The translations under genes and the position numbers were made by a program. Shown here in pieces: positions 1-6,935 of a DNA stretch of 64,000 nucleotides. This DNA comes from Nocardioides sp. JS614 (GTDB taxonomy: Bacteria; Actinomycetota; Actinomycetes; Propionibacteriales; Nocardioidaceae): positions 3,534,001 through 3,598,000 of the forward strand of contig NC_008699.1 in the NCBI RefSeq assembly GCF_000015265.1. Reading direction: 5' to 3'. Below the pieces are notes generated by a model. That model had not been told where the DNA came from and did no database searches. It saw only the letters and a list, made by a program, of their open reading frames with translations. How positions within the stretch are numbered: the first letter of the stretch is position 1; each line of letters starts with the position of its first letter.

Positions 1-1
1 G

Positions 2-355
2 TGCCACACCGACCTGTTCGCGCGCGACGTCTTCCACCACCCCGACTTCCCGCCGGCCATCTACGGCCACGAAGGCACGGGCGTGGTGGAGCAGGTGGGA
101 CCGGGCGTCACCGACGTCGCCGAGGGCGACCGCGTGATGGCCTCCTACACGTCGTGCGGCCAGTGCCGGACCTGCCTCACCGGCCGGCCGTTCAACTGCG
201 AGCGCTTCAACGACGTCAACTTCGCTCTCGCCCGCGGCGACGGCTCCTACAAGGACCTGCAGCTGCAGGTGTACCGGGTTCGCGGGGCCGACCTCGACCG
301 CCCTCCTCTGGCGGACCAGCAGTACGGCGCGGCCCAGCACTCGTCGGAGTCCTGA
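2..355 (+). pseudogene. Zinc-dependent alcohol dehydrogenase, N-terminal fragment
   Basis: The gene enters from the left edge, so its start is not visible. The 117 visible residues begin at the catalytic-zinc CHTD motif, followed by GHE (residues 22-24) and the four structural-zinc cysteines C52-x2-C-x2-C-x7-C66. This is the GroES-like half of a medium-chain alcohol dehydrogenase, most like aryl-alcohol dehydrogenases. The family is about 360-370 residues with a C-terminal NAD-binding Rossmann domain. Here similarity stops soon after the cysteine lobe and the frame closes after an unrelated tail of about 35 residues, so the cofactor domain is missing. I infer a deletion that joined the 5' part to foreign sequence. 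A sequencing error is possible but would not restore the missing domain before the next gene at 418. Confidence 0.7.
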
Positions 356-417
356 TCGACTCCGGGCCAGCCGGAAGCCGCTCGTCAGGTGGTAGATGCC
401 GAAGGAGTCTCGAGCAC

Positions 418-1050
418 ATGAGTCAGGACCGCAGGAACGCACGCTGGCAACGCGCCTGGGACAAGCATGCGGGCCACTACGACAAGGAGATGGGGTTCTG
501 GGACCGTCACCTCTTCCGGGACAGCCGGTCCTGGGTCTGTGGGCGTGCCCGCGGCGACGTCCTCGAGGTCGCCGTCGGCACCGGCCTGAACCTCGGCGAG
601 TACCCGATGGACGTGGCGCTGACCGGGATCGACCGCTCCCCGGCCATGCTGTCGATCGCGCGCGAGCGAGCGACGGACCTGCGCCGGGACGTCAGGCTCG
701 AGGAGGCGGACGCCGCGCGCCTGCCCTTCCCCGACGCCAGGTTCGACACCGTGGTCTGTACCTACGGCCTCTGCGCGATCCCGGATCACCGGGCGGCGCT
801 CGCGGAGATGGTGCGGGTCCTGAAGCCGGCGGGTCGGCTCCTGCTGTCCGATCACGTCGTGGCCACCAACCCCGTCGGGCGCGGGGCGCAATGGCTCCTC
901 GAGCTGGCCACGGTGCCACTCCAGGGCGAGCACTTCCGGCGCCGACCCGCCGAGCTGCTCGCCGACCTTCCCGTCCGAGTCGAGGTGCGTGATCGGTTCG
1001 GTCCGGCCGGCATGGTCGAGCGGATCGCGGCCACCAGGCTCACCGGCTGA
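418..1050 (+). CDS. Class I SAM-dependent methyltransferase
   Basis: This 210-residue protein has the methyltransferase-11 fold. Motif I, VLEVAVGTGLN, is at residues 48-58. An acidic residue after strand 2 (GIDRS) would bind the ribose of SAM, and there is a post-motif region with DTVVCTYGLCAIPD. It resembles UbiE/phosphatidylethanolamine-methyltransferase-like enzymes. The start at ATG 418 is preceded by GAAGGAG at the right spacing. It follows the broken dehydrogenase on the same strand. The substrate cannot be told from sequence. No membrane segment is seen, so it should be cytosolic. Confidence 0.85.
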   Translation: MSQDRRNARWQRAWDKHAGHYDKEMGFWDRHLFRDSRSWVCGRARGDVLEVAVGTGLNLGEYPMDVALTGIDRSPAMLSIARERATDLRRDVRLEEADAARLPFPDARFDTVVCTYGLCAIPDHRAALAEMVRVLKPAGRLLLSDHVVATNPVGRGAQWLLELATVPLQGEHFRRRPAELLADLPVRVEVRDRFGPAGMVERIAATRLTG

Positions 1051-1185
1051 GCAAGCGCGAGGCGACCAGTTCACCGGCCGACATCGAAGACCTCGCAGCA
1101 CACCGCAGCCTGGCCCTTGGGGTAGTTGAGGCATAAACTAGGGCACCCGGCGGCTACGTCGCCGACGGTCTTCGGAGGTGGTCTT

Positions 1186-1590
1186 GTGGACGTCGTCTTC
1201 CTGGTCGGCCGGATCTTGTTCGCCTTCCTGTTCCTCGGATCCGCTGTCGGGCACCTGACCAAGAGTGCTGACATGGGCGGCTACGCCAGCTCCAAGGGCG
1301 TCCCGGCAGCCAGGATCATGGTGCTCGGCACCGGCGTACAGCTGGTTGTCGGTGCGCTCATGGTGCTTTTCGGCGTCTGGGGCGACCTCGGCGCCCTGCT
1401 GCTGGCACTGTTCCTGTTCGGCGCGGCATTCCTGATGCACGCGTATTGGAAGGAGAGCGAGCCGATGGGCAAACAGATGGAGATGATCCAGTTCAACAAG
1501 GACATCGCCCTCGCCGGAGCCGCTCTCGCGTTCTTCTGGGTGTTCCAGAACGGAGTGGACCTGACCCTCACCGACGGACTGTTCTCCTGA
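1186..1590 (+). CDS. DoxX family membrane protein
   Basis: The 134-residue protein has about four hydrophobic segments. The first carries the GRILFAFLFLGSAVGHL pattern typical of DoxX, and a conserved Ser-Lys-Gly segment (SSKGVP) follows the first helix. I chose GTG 1186 because GGAGG lies about 8 bases upstream; a longer reading from 1126 adds residues without membrane character. DoxX proteins are small inner-membrane proteins linked to redox or thiol stress. The exact role here is unknown. Confidence 0.8.
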   Translation: MDVVFLVGRILFAFLFLGSAVGHLTKSADMGGYASSKGVPAARIMVLGTGVQLVVGALMVLFGVWGDLGALLLALFLFGAAFLMHAYWKESEPMGKQMEMIQFNKDIALAGAALAFFWVFQNGVDLTLTDGLFS

Positions 1591-1617
1591 CGGCAGGCAG
1601 CCTCGGCTCACGGCGAC

Positions 1618-3414
1618 TCACTGCGTGGTGAAGGCGATCTGGTCGGTGATCGGCAGCGGCACCGAGTCTCCGGTGGTGAGCAGGAGGTCGATCGAGCCCT
1701 GCAGCAGGTAGCTGCACTTGGGCAGCGACGCGATCGTGACCGGGTTGTCGGCACTGTCGAGCAGGGTGTTGACGGTGCCGAAGAAGTCCTGGGCGATCGG
1801 CGGGAGGGGATAGTGGTACGGCCCGCCCGGCCCCGTGACGGTCAACGACATGCTCCCCAGGTCGGGGTGCGCGGCGGTGTAGTTCACGTTGAGCGCGTTG
1901 GTGATCCGCGCGCAGCCGTGGCCGATGAGCTCCTGGACGTCCAGACTGATCACCCCGAGCTGGCCGTCGACCCGCGTGGGCACCCACGACCCGTGCTTCT
2001 GCACCTGGTCGTAGGTCGTGTTGGCCAGCGCGACCCGTTCGGCGATCCCGGCCTGCACCTGGGTGGCCGGCTGGCCGGCGACGCGCACCACCATCCGCAG
2101 AGCCACGTACTCGTCGGCTGCGAGGCCGGCGGGAGCGGTGCTCTGCCCGGCCACGATGCCGGCCAGGTCGTGGGTCTGCGCCGAGATGCTCGCGCTGTCG
2201 AGGCCGAGCAGGTTGTTGTTCGGCACGAAGAGGCCGGTGGTCAAGCTGTTGTCCTGCGGTACGGCGATCCAGCCGTCCGCGTCCGGAGCCACCGCGACCT
2301 CGTCGGGCCCGTTCGCACCCAACACCACCACCCTCTTGGTCTCCACCGGCGGGAAGGACCCGGTCAGGCGCTGCCACGTACCGATCTGCATCGCGTTCAT
2401 GAGGGCCGGGCGTACGGGCTGCCAGCCAGCCCCGGCGTCGAACTCGAAGCGGTACTCCGCCGGCTGACCGCTGAAGAGCCGTCCGAGGACCCCGTTGAGC
2501 CGCAGGCCCGCGTAGAACGCCCGGTCGTCGCCGAGCGTGTGGCCGGTGCCACCAGGCGCGCTGTCGAATCCGGTGAGAGTCTTGTAGCTGCCGATGTGGT
2601 CGAACCAGGGGTAGGGCTGGTCGGTGCCTGGCGGCACGTCCTCGACGCACAGATCGACGCAGAAGCACGGTCCGACGTTCTCCCGATCGGGCTGGCGGCC
2701 ACGCGAGCGCGGCTCGTGGAGGAGTACGCCGGTGGGTCCGTCGACCCAGAAGTACACATCCGGCCCCGCGACCAGCTCGATGTTGATGGACGGCGACCAT
2801 GGTGTCCGCCGGAACGCGTCGGCGGTGTAGTCGATGCGGAAGTGGCCGCTCGTGTCGGTGACCGCGCTGCCCAGCGGGTCGTCCTGGAGCCAGTCGACGT
2901 CGAACGCGCTGACCTTCACGCCGGGCACCGCGATCGCGGAGTCACACACGCGCACGTGCCCGCAGATCGACCACCAGCCGAGCCGCCCCCGGAGGCCGCA
3001 CCAGATCCGGTGCGGGATGTCGTAGGACCAGGCCGCCACGAAGCCGTCCTCGACCGGCCGCCACTGCGGAGCCAGTGTGGTCAACGTGAACGACAGCGGC
3101 TTGGGCGGCACCTTGTGGCCGGTCATGGTGCCGCAGAAGATGTCGACGTCGAACGCCTCGCCGTCGTACCGCTCGGCGAGCTCGACCCGGAAGAGGCCGT
3201 CCTCGCCGATCACCGCCTCGCCGAGGAAGTCATCGGCCCGAGTATCAGCCACCGAGGCCTCGAGCACGATCGCGGTGTGCTTCGGATCGGCAGCAGCATC
3301 GCTGCTGATCGTGATGCTCGTGCTACGAACCAGGCGGACGGTCGCCCCGACCAGCGGTTCGGAACAGTCGTCGCAGAGAAGGCCGATCAGCCGGCCCGTG
3401 AACAGGTGGGACAT
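1618..3414 (-). CDS. Orphan protein with two transthyretin-like domains
   Basis: The protein has 598 residues from ATG 3414; a longer frame to 3567 adds low-complexity sequence unlike the rest. Residues about 4-100 (GRLIGLLCDDCSEPLVGATVRLVR and following) and about 150-235 (ICGHVRVCDSAIAVPGVKV, then DTSGHFRIDY) look like two transthyretin/carboxypeptidase-regulatory type beta domains, each with the pattern of a domain start, PLxGATV and GxFR. The C-terminal 350 residues match nothing I recognise. There is no signal peptide or membrane segment. Cysteines are unusually frequent in the first half. It is transcribed toward the DoxX gene and has no obvious operon partner. Function unknown; a secreted or surface role would need a non-classical route. 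Confidence 0.7.
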   Translation of the reverse strand: MSHLFTGRLIGLLCDDCSEPLVGATVRLVRSTSITISSDAAADPKHTAIVLEASVADTRADDFLGEAVIGEDGLFRVELAERYDGEAFDVDIFCGTMTGHKVPPKPLSFTLTTLAPQWRPVEDGFVAAWSYDIPHRIWCGLRGRLGWWSICGHVRVCDSAIAVPGVKVSAFDVDWLQDDPLGSAVTDTSGHFRIDYTADAFRRTPWSPSINIELVAGPDVYFWVDGPTGVLLHEPRSRGRQPDRENVGPCFCVDLCVEDVPPGTDQPYPWFDHIGSYKTLTGFDSAPGGTGHTLGDDRAFYAGLRLNGVLGRLFSGQPAEYRFEFDAGAGWQPVRPALMNAMQIGTWQRLTGSFPPVETKRVVVLGANGPDEVAVAPDADGWIAVPQDNSLTTGLFVPNNNLLGLDSASISAQTHDLAGIVAGQSTAPAGLAADEYVALRMVVRVAGQPATQVQAGIAERVALANTTYDQVQKHGSWVPTRVDGQLGVISLDVQELIGHGCARITNALNVNYTAAHPDLGSMSLTVTGPGGPYHYPLPPIAQDFFGTVNTLLDSADNPVTIASLPKCSYLLQGSIDLLLTTGDSVPLPITDQIAFTTQ

Positions 3415-3574
3415 CGTGTGCTCCTCGAGACAAGCCAGGCCCGCGGTGAGCCGTGGCGACTTGGAGGAGCGCCTCGGCGGCTCGTCTGATACGCCGGCTC
3501 CGGCTCGACCGACCGGATCGCCCAGGAGCTCACCGCCGCCGGGCTGCGGCTCGAGGGTTGGCGGCACGCAACAA

Positions 3575-3599
3575 AGCCCCAGCAGGAGCGGCTGGGGCT
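3575..3599. terminator. Hairpin, possible terminator
   Basis: AGCCCCAGC (3575-3583) pairs perfectly with GCTGGGGCT (3591-3599) across a 7-base loop. There is no clear U tract on either side, so intrinsic termination is only possible. A G/C-rich hairpin of similar kind follows the integrase remnant near 5610-5640. Confidence 0.45.
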
Positions 3600-3679
3600 A
3601 CGGAAGTCACTGAAACTGCAGGCCAAAGCGGCAATTCGTGGTTGACCGTCGTTGGTCGTTGTGAGCTGTTTCTGGACCC

Positions 3680-3704
3680 TCGTGTTGCCCCCGTGTTGCC
3701 CGAG
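3680..3704 (+). repeat. 25-bp direct repeat, left copy
   Basis: The stretch TCGTGTTGCCCCCGTG followed by TTGCCCGAG matches 5553-5577 at 23 of 25 positions. Inside it, the 18-mer GTTGCCCCCGTGTTGCCC also occurs perfectly at 5547-5564. The two copies flank the toxin-antitoxin-like pair and the integrase remnant, about 1.85 kb apart. In both copies one frame reads PRVAPVLPE, so this may be a decayed integrase C-terminus rather than an attachment site. Confidence 0.6.
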
Positions 3705-3729
3705 AGCAAGATCCGGAGCCCGAGGGGCA

Positions 3730-3757
3730 TAGCAGAAACTGCTATAGTATGGGTATG
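3730..3757 (+). promoter_or_regulatory. Operator and leaderless promoter of the XRE gene
   Basis: TAGCAG (3730-3735) and CTGCTA (3739-3744) form a perfect inverted repeat around AAA. Its right arm overlaps a -10 hexamer TATAGT (3743-3748), and ATG 3755 starts six bases later. The layout implies a leaderless mRNA whose promoter would be blocked by a dimer bound to the repeat. This is typical of autoregulated antitoxins. No good -35 box is visible. Confidence 0.6.
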
Positions 3758-4273
3758 ACCAGTCGGAGCGACGTGCTGCGCAACGTGATGCTAGAGACGA
3801 GCACCACACAGTCCGACTTGTCCCGGCTCAGCGGCGTGCGCCAGCCGAGCATCAGCGGCTTCCTCTCCGGCAATGTCGACATCAGCGACGACATGCTCGA
3901 CCGGCTGTTGTCCTGCATGGGCTTTCGCCTTGAGGTCGTACGTCGCCCCGTTGTCCCCGAGCTGACTCGCTCCGAACGCCGCTCATGGCAACTGCACCGG
4001 CGGCTCTCGACGCTCCTGAACCGCGAAAGCTTCAAGGAGTGGCGGCCGACGATCGAGCACAACCTCGACCGTCTCGGCAACCGGGTGACTGGGCAGCCGC
4101 ACGAGCGGAATCTGGAGCGCTGGCGGCAGCTCGTCGACCGTGGCGACGTTCCCGGCATGCACCGCATCCTCACGGGTCTCGACCGAGACTCGATCGAGAT
4201 GCGCGAGGTCTCCCCCATGTCCGGCCTGCTCCCTGACGACCAGCGGCGCGAAGTCCTGCACCTGGCTAGCTGA
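3755..4273 (+). CDS. XRE-type HTH protein, probable antitoxin
   Basis: The protein has 172 residues. Residues about 15-42 form a helix-turn-helix (TTQSDLSRLSGVRQPSISGFLSG). The rest is a helical, charged region of the type found in HTH proteins paired with DUF6036 nucleotidyltransferases. I prefer ATG 3755 over 3749 because the -10 box TATAGT lies six bases upstream, fitting leaderless translation. Its stop overlaps the ATG of the next gene by one base (TGATG), so the two are translationally coupled. By context it is the repressor/antitoxin of the pair and probably binds the inverted repeat just upstream. Function is inferred, not shown. Confidence 0.75.
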   Translation: MTSRSDVLRNVMLETSTTQSDLSRLSGVRQPSISGFLSGNVDISDDMLDRLLSCMGFRLEVVRRPVVPELTRSERRSWQLHRRLSTLLNRESFKEWRPTIEHNLDRLGNRVTGQPHERNLERWRQLVDRGDVPGMHRILTGLDRDSIEMREVSPMSGLLPDDQRREVLHLAS

Positions 4274-4836
4274 TGCGCCGAGACCAGCTGGAGCACGCCA
4301 TCCGCACGGCCTGCCAGATCATCCAGCAGCCCGAGGTCATCGTGGTCGGCTCGCAAGCGATTCTCGGGACGTACGACGAGTCACAACTCCCTGACGCGGC
4401 CACGATGTCGATCGAGGTCGACATCCTCCCCATCGCCGACACCAATGCCGAGGCCGCGCGGTTGGCCGACCTCATCGAAAGTGTCGCCGGCGAGCTCTCG
4501 CCGTTCGAGGAGTTGCACGGCTTCAGCATTGACGGCGTTGACCTCCAGACGGCCGTACTCCCTGACGGCTGGCGCGATCGACTGGTCAAGGTGCAGAACG
4601 CCAACACGGCAGCCCCGGCCGGCGAGCCACGGTTCACAGGCTTGTGCCTCGACAAGGAAGACCTGTGCGTCGCCAAGCTGGTCGCCTTCCGCGACAAGGA
4701 CCGCAACTTCGTCGCCGCGCTGCTCAAAGCGAACCTTGTCGACGCCGACCTCATCGCCGAGCGCCTGTCCACAGTCCCGCCCAAACACGCAACGGCAGTC
4801 GAGCAGGGCCTGACCTGGCTGACTTCGACGCGCTAG
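4273..4836 (+). CDS. DUF6036-like nucleotidyltransferase, probable toxin
   Basis: This 187-residue protein has a minimal nucleotidyltransferase signature: VVGSQAIL (residues about 19-26) followed by the metal-binding acidic pair in SIEVDILP (about 46-53), and a later basic helix (LVAFRDKDRNFVAALL). This matches the AbiEii/MenT-like superfamily whose members transfer nucleotides to tRNA or proteins. It overlaps the upstream XRE gene by one base. The pair sits in a mobile remnant beside a tRNA gene, the usual setting for toxin-antitoxin or phage-defence modules. The target is unknown. Both genes look intact although the neighbouring integrase is broken. Confidence 0.75.
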   Translation: MRRDQLEHAIRTACQIIQQPEVIVVGSQAILGTYDESQLPDAATMSIEVDILPIADTNAEAARLADLIESVAGELSPFEELHGFSIDGVDLQTAVLPDGWRDRLVKVQNANTAAPAGEPRFTGLCLDKEDLCVAKLVAFRDKDRNFVAALLKANLVDADLIAERLSTVPPKHATAVEQGLTWLTSTR

Positions 4837-4849
4837 ACCGGCCCGCAAC

Positions 4850-5598
4850 GTGGCCCACGGGGTCAACCTCCCACGAGTCGGCAAGCACGAGCACCGCTAC
4901 CTGACCCACGAGCAGGCCGACGACCGCGCCACCGCGACCGGCTACCCAGCCGATCCAAGCAAGCACAGCAGCCTCGACACCCGCACCAACGAGACCTACC
5001 GGCTGGTCGTGTTGTTCCTCGCCTACACGGGAGTGCGGTTCGGCGAGATGGCTGCGCTCCGGGTCGCCCTGCTCGACCTGCGCCGCAGCCGCGCCGTCAT
5101 GGTCGAGTCCGTGACCCCAGTGCAGGGCCACGGGCTCGTCTGGGGCAGCACCAAGACCCACCAGCGCCGCGAGGTGCCGATCCCCCGGTTCCTGGCCGCC
5201 GAGCTTTCCCAGCACGTCATGGGCAAGCAGCCGGACGACCTCGTCTTCGCCGGTATCCGGAACGGCCAGCCGCTGCGGGTCAGCACGTTCCGTACGGCGT
5301 TCAGCGCGGCGGCGAGGACGATCGGCGTACTCGACCTGCACCCGCACCGCTCCGGCACACCGCCGCCAGCCTGGCGATCGCCAGCGGCGCCGACGTGAAG
5401 GTCGTCCAGCAGATGCTCGGCCACAGCTCGGCGACCATGACGCTCGACACCTACGGCCATCTCTTCGAAGACCGGCTCGACGAAGTCGCCAGTGCTCTCG
5501 ACGCCGCCCGCGAGGCGGCTCAGCAGCGCCGGGACGACCTGCGAGCGTTGCCCCCGTGTTGCCCCAGTGTTGCCCGAGCTCGGTTTCGTCGAAAATGA
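4850..5598 (+). pseudogene. Tyrosine integrase remnant, truncated and frameshifted
   Basis: The sequence resembles the catalytic domain of actinobacterial tyrosine recombinases. It starts at GVNLPRVGKHEHRYLTHEQ, normally about residue 150 of a ~380-residue enzyme, so the N-terminal arm and core-binding domains are gone. The first catalytic Arg (YTGVRFGEMAAL) and the Lys hairpin (TKTHQRREVPI) are in one frame. Around 5340-5355 one base is missing relative to the expected HELRH motif, and reading continues in another frame with RHTAAS, GHSSATMTLDTYGH (His and the catalytic Tyr), ending at 5598. It lies just outside the 3' end of tRNA-Glu. No slippery sequence is present, so programmed frameshifting is unlikely. 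Confidence 0.8.
5553..5577 (+). repeat. 25-bp direct repeat, right copy
   Basis: This is the second copy of the repeat described at 3680. It lies within the last codons of the integrase remnant. A third GTTGCCC unit upstream makes a short run of 10-11 base repeats (5547-5574). Confidence 0.6.
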
Positions 5599-5647
5599 CG
5601 AAGAGGCCCCGTCCAGCGTCTCCGCTGGTCAGGGCCCCTCTTCCAAC

Positions 5648-5723
5648 TGGTACCCCCGACCGGATTCGAACCGGCGCTACCGCCTTGAGAGGGCGGCGTG
5701 CTAGGCCGCTACACAACGGGGGC
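5648..5723 (-). tRNA. tRNA-Glu (anticodon CUC)
   Basis: Read on the minus strand this is a 76-base tRNA with encoded CCA. The anticodon arm is CCGCC-CTCTCAA-GGCGG, giving anticodon CUC. The T arm is CCGGTTCGAATCCGG, and the D arm carries AGCGGCCTAG. The integrase remnant ends 50 bases beyond its 3' end, so this tRNA was probably the insertion target. Confidence 0.93.
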
Positions 5724-5815
5724 TGGTGCTCTGCGAGCAACCCGAGAACCTTATCGGAGCGGGGTGTTCGCACAAAATCGCGGCCCGCCGGCGAACCTTC
5801 GGGACCGCGACCTCG

Positions 5816-5887
5816 CTGGGATACTAGGACTCGAACCTAGACTAACTGGACCAGAACCAGTCGTGCTGCCAATTACACCATATCCCA
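5816..5887 (-). tRNA. tRNA-Gln (anticodon CUG)
   Basis: Read on the minus strand this is a 72-base tRNA beginning TGGGATATGG. The anticodon arm is ACTGG-TTCTGGT-CCAGT, giving anticodon CUG, and the T arm is CTAGGTTCGAGTCCTAG. CCA is not encoded; the bases after the discriminator G are CGA. It is upstream of tRNA-Glu on the same strand, about 90 bases apart, so they may be cotranscribed. Confidence 0.93.
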
Positions 5888-5942
5888 CTGACTTACTTGT
5901 TTTATGCCCTTCCGCCGAGGCGGTCGGGCACGGTGGAGAACA

Positions 5943-6935
5943 TTACACGCGACCTCTCGGAGCGACCAATTCGCCTGGCCCTGCAGGGGTTTCGGTGGTG
6001 CTGCGCAGGCCGAGCCGGCGGGCGAGGAGCATCACGAGCGCCAGGTAGACCAGCGACTGGGTGAGGGTCACCGGGATCGACCACCAACTGTCGCCGGTCG
6101 GGTTCAGCGTGGACGCCATGTCACCGAACGCGAGCGCCAGGCCGAACGCGAGCCAGTTGTTGAGGACGTGCATCGCGATGCCGGCCTCGAGACCGCCGGT
6201 GAGCACGACGAGCAGTCCGGCCACCAGCCCGAAGGCGAACCGGTCGAAGAAGACCGGCGCGCTCTGGGCGCCGTGGGCGAGCGCGAACAGCAGCGCCGGG
6301 AAGAGTACGGCGGCCCACGCGCGGCCGAACAGCCCGCCGAAGGCCTGGGTGAGGTAGCCGCGGAACGCGTACTCCTCCCCCGCGGCCTGGAGCGGGGTGA
6401 GCAGCACCACGACGATCAGGAAGTCCCGCGTCGTCGAGGTGAAGTCGTTGAGCTGGCCGCTGATCTCGGTGCCCTCACCCTGCGACGGCACGACCGCGGA
6501 CACGACGAGCGTCGCGAGCAGCGCGGCGACCGACAGCCCGAAGCACGCGAGGAACCAGCCCCAGCGCAGCCGGGGGCGCACGGACGCGAGCCAACCCGGG
6601 CGCAGGCCGTGCAGCGCCCGGGTCAGCAGCCACGCCACCGGGATCGCGCAGGCGAGCACCACGTTGAGGTAGGCGAGCCCGAGCGGCGTCGGGTCGTCGA
6701 GGTCGAGCAGCCGGTCGACGCCGTCGACCACGTCGCGGCCGGCGAGCGCGAGGCCGAGGGCGAACGGCAGCTGGACGATCACCGGGATCACGACGAGGAA
6801 CGCGAGCCCCAGGCCGAGGACCCCGACGACCGGGCGCCACGAGCCGCGGCGGCCGCCCCGGTGGACGAGGTGGTACGGCAGCGGGGCCCGAACCGGAGCC
6901 GGCTCGACCGCCGGCTGCGCCCCGTGCTCAGCCAA
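5943..6935 (-). CDS. CPBP family intramembrane metalloprotease
   Basis: The 330-residue protein has about eight membrane segments. The CAAX-protease/bacteriocin-processing signature is complete: EEYAFRG (residues 187-193), a second-motif His at about 221 (FALAHG), and HVLNN (256-260). Type II CAAX prenyl protease homologues cleave substrates within the membrane. The gene overlaps the 3' end of gltX by eight bases on the same strand and is likely translated with it. The bacterial substrate is unknown. Confidence 0.88.
   Translation of the reverse strand: MAEHGAQPAVEPAPVRAPLPYHLVHRGGRRGSWRPVVGVLGLGLAFLVVIPVIVQLPFALGLALAGRDVVDGVDRLLDLDDPTPLGLAYLNVVLACAIPVAWLLTRALHGLRPGWLASVRPRLRWGWFLACFGLSVAALLATLVVSAVVPSQGEGTEISGQLNDFTSTTRDFLIVVVLLTPLQAAGEEYAFRGYLTQAFGGLFGRAWAAVLFPALLFALAHGAQSAPVFFDRFAFGLVAGLLVVLTGGLEAGIAMHVLNNWLAFGLALAFGDMASTLNPTGDSWWSIPVTLTQSLVYLALVMLLARRLGLRSTTETPAGPGELVAPRGRV

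Larger units (their letters stand above)
3415..3748. other. Gene-free stretch at left side of integrated remnant
   Basis: No convincing gene lies here. It holds a strong hairpin at 3575-3599 and a 25-bp copy of the sequence found at the 3' end of the integrase remnant (3680-3704). At its right end is the promoter/operator of the XRE gene. I read it as the left margin of the integrated element, probably a degraded copy of an integrase tail. I found no copy of the tRNA-Glu 3' end here. Confidence 0.5.

Noticed and set aside
3415..3748. Left attachment site duplicating the tRNA-Glu 3' end
   Set aside because: I looked for the T-arm and acceptor sequence of tRNA-Glu in this stretch and found none; only the integrase-tail repeat is present.
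5340..5355. Programmed ribosomal frameshift in the integrase
   Set aside because: No slippery heptamer or downstream pseudoknot is seen, and the N-terminal half is missing anyway, so simple decay is more likely.
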